A stretch of DNA of 64,000 nucleotides from Polaribacter sp. HaHaR_3_91. Lineage in GTDB: Bacteria > Bacteroidota > Bacteroidia > Flavobacteriales > Flavobacteriaceae. Shown one piece after another: positions 62,863 through 64,000 of the stretch (within the stretch, counting starts at the first letter, position 1; each line of letters opens with the position of its first letter). The position numbers and the translations under genes are program-made. The DNA is taken from NCBI RefSeq assembly GCF_019278525.1, contig NZ_CP058986.1, forward strand, positions 1,894,001-1,958,000, in the 5' to 3' direction. Under the pieces are notes generated by a model, which saw only the letters and a program-made list of their open reading frames with translations, made no database searches and was not told where the DNA came from.

Positions 62863-64000
62863 ATGAAAACATCCTCTTTTAAAGGTGCTTTATTGGTTCC
62901 ATTTTTAATGACTTCTCTTTTGATATTTACCTCTTTATCTGGTTTTTCTCAAGATAAAAAGGAAACAGCTAATGACGAAAAAAAAGATTCTATAAAATCT
63001 ACTGATGATAAAAAACTTTCCTACCAAAAGTTTTTAAAAGAAGGGAATGTTAAAGAAGGATTATTTAATGTATACGCTATAAAAGAAGATTATTATTTCG
63101 AAATTCCAGATTCGTTATTGTCTAGAGATTTGTTAATTGTAAATAAGGTATCTAGTGTTCCTTATGCTTTAAACGGACATGGTTTAAATAAAGGAATGAC
63201 TTTTGAAACCAAGCTTATTCGGTTTTATAAAGATACTATTCTAAACAAGGTTTGGGTTAAAACGGTGAATCCTAGAGTTCAATCTCCAGAAAATGATGCA
63301 ATTACTTTATCTGTAAAAGATAATTTTGGTGAGTCTATTATAGAAGAGTTTAAAATAGAAGCAATAAATACAGATTCTACATCCGTATTTATTAAAGTAA
63401 ATAAAATATTTAACGGTAAAGAACAGAGTTTTAGTGATTTGTTAACCAATATAGGTTTGGGCGGTAGTTTAAAAACAAACTTATCTATTTTAGAAACGAT
63501 TAAATCTTTCCCTAAAAATATTGTTGTAAAATCTTTATTAACGACTTCTGTTAAAGAGGGCGGAAGTGCAGCTTTACCTTTAACAATTGGAGTTACTACT
63601 AATATTGTTTTATTGCCAACAGATATAATGAAACCTCGTTTTTCAGACAAACGTATTGGGTATTTTGATAAACCAATGGATTATTTTTCTGATGATCAAC
63701 AAGAAGTTGAGTCTAGAGGAATGATTACAAGATGGAGATTAGAACCTAAAGAAGAAGATATTGAAAAATATAAGCGAGGAGAATTGGTACAGCCCAAAGA
63801 ACAAATCATTTACTATTTAGATCCTGCTACGCCAAAACAATGGAGACCTTTTATAGAACAAGGTGTGTATGATTGGAATGTAGCTTTTGAAGCTGCTGGA
63901 TTTAAAAATGTGCTAAAAGTAAAGTTTCCTTCGGATGAGGACAGGAATTTTGATGCAGATGATGTTCGCTATTCTGTAATAACCTATGCAGCATCAGAAA
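62863..64000 (+). CDS. Zinc-dependent metalloprotease (DUF5117/DUF5118 type), 3' end cut by window
   Basis: About 379 codons are visible before the window ends. A signal peptide (ending SGFSQ) is followed by a charged linker and the DUF5118-like segment LSYQKFLKEG. The DUF5117-like region includes DSLLSRDLLIVNKVSSVP and the later YFDKPMDYFSDDQQEVESRGMI and YYLDPATPKQWRPFIEQGVYDWNVAFEAAGFKN. That order is typical of large Bacteroidota exported metalloproteases with an HExxH site further on. The HExxH motif lies beyond the window, so activity cannot be checked here. Confidence 0.85.
   Translation, partial: MKTSSFKGALLVPFLMTSLLIFTSLSGFSQDKKETANDEKKDSIKSTDDKKLSYQKFLKEGNVKEGLFNVYAIKEDYYFEIPDSLLSRDLLIVNKVSSVPYALNGHGLNKGMTFETKLIRFYKDTILNKVWVKTVNPRVQSPENDAITLSVKDNFGESIIEEFKIEAINTDSTSVFIKVNKIFNGKEQSFSDLLTNIGLGGSLKTNLSILETIKSFPKNIVVKSLLTTSVKEGGSAALPLTIGVTTNIVLLPTDIMKPRFSDKRIGYFDKPMDYFSDDQQEVESRGMITRWRLEPKEEDIEKYKRGELVQPKEQIIYYLDPATPKQWRPFIEQGVYDWNVAFEAAGFKNVLKVKFPSDEDRNFDADDVRYSVITYAASE

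Noticed and set aside
63279..63650. 123-codon antisense frame inside the metalloprotease gene
   Set aside because: The plus-strand frame has a signal peptide and recognisable family segments; the antisense frame has none.
1..64000. CRISPR arrays, tRNA/rRNA genes, insertion sequences, integrases
   Set aside because: No regularly spaced repeats, cloverleaf-like segments, transposase or recombinase motifs were seen.

Overview
The window is AT-rich (about one third G+C by eye) and reads as a chromosome segment of a marine member of the Flavobacteriaceae (Bacteroidota). The evidence is SusC/SusD pairs, lipoproteins with Bacteroidota-type lipoboxes, type IX secretion (T9SS) C-terminal sorting tails, Reg_prop/Y_Y_Y and LytTR regulators, and weak Shine-Dalgarno usage. 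A Polaribacter-like genus fits, but that is inference. I see no tRNA, rRNA, CRISPR array, transposase or phage gene.

Layout. (1) 1-5245: the end of an alpha-glucan (starch/glycogen type) utilisation locus, with a GH31 cut by the window edge and two GH13 lipoproteins. (2) 5246-7003: an intergenic structured element, a TPR protein and a convergent peptidoglycan-binding-domain protein. (3) 7056-11432: a LacI-type regulator divergent from an Entner-Doudoroff-type operon of KDG kinase, a phosphofructokinase with pyrophosphate-type motifs, and KDPG aldolase. Two palindromic LacI-type operators lie at the divergent promoter. (4) 11562-18182: a seven-gene signalling operon of CheY-like receiver, H-NOX haem sensor, multi-PAS histidine kinase, FIST (NosP-like) protein, second histidine kinase, Hpt and LytTR regulator. 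(5) 18281-33719: a probable exopolysaccharide cluster. It holds a T9SS cargo protein, a TPR plus beta-barrel outer-membrane protein, a flippase, a GT4, an overlapping minus-strand trio (large polytopic membrane protein, Ig-like protein, membrane-tethered GH), a receiver-GT2 fusion, a GT2-like remnant and ManA. (6) 33729-35235: a small unknown protein and a KduD-type dehydrogenase. (7) 35447-57779: a beta-1,3/1,6-glucan (laminarin-type) utilisation locus with Y_Y_Y/LuxR regulator, SusC, SusD, repeat-bearing surface glycan-binding lipoprotein, GH16, a clan GH-A enzyme, cytosolic GH149-like phosphorylase, GH30, GH17, second GH30 and GPH-type symporter. (8) 58187-64000: a T9SS-secreted protein with the same carbohydrate-binding-like domains and a promoter element shared with susC, a LytTR/LytS-type two-component pair, and the start of a DUF5117-type zinc metalloprotease.

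How it fits together. In the laminarin locus, surface GH16/GH17/GH30 enzymes would cut beta-1,3-glucan with beta-1,6 branches, SusCD would import oligosaccharides, the symporter would take them to the cytosol, and the GH149-like enzyme would phosphorolyse them. The most novel part is the adjacency of regions 4 and 5. Two candidate nitric-oxide sensors feed a His-Asp phosphorelay next to a polysaccharide cluster whose GT2 carries its own phosphoacceptor receiver domain. No GGDEF, EAL or PilZ domain is encoded in the window. This suggests, as inference, a phosphorelay-driven and c-di-GMP-independent control of matrix polysaccharide in response to NO.
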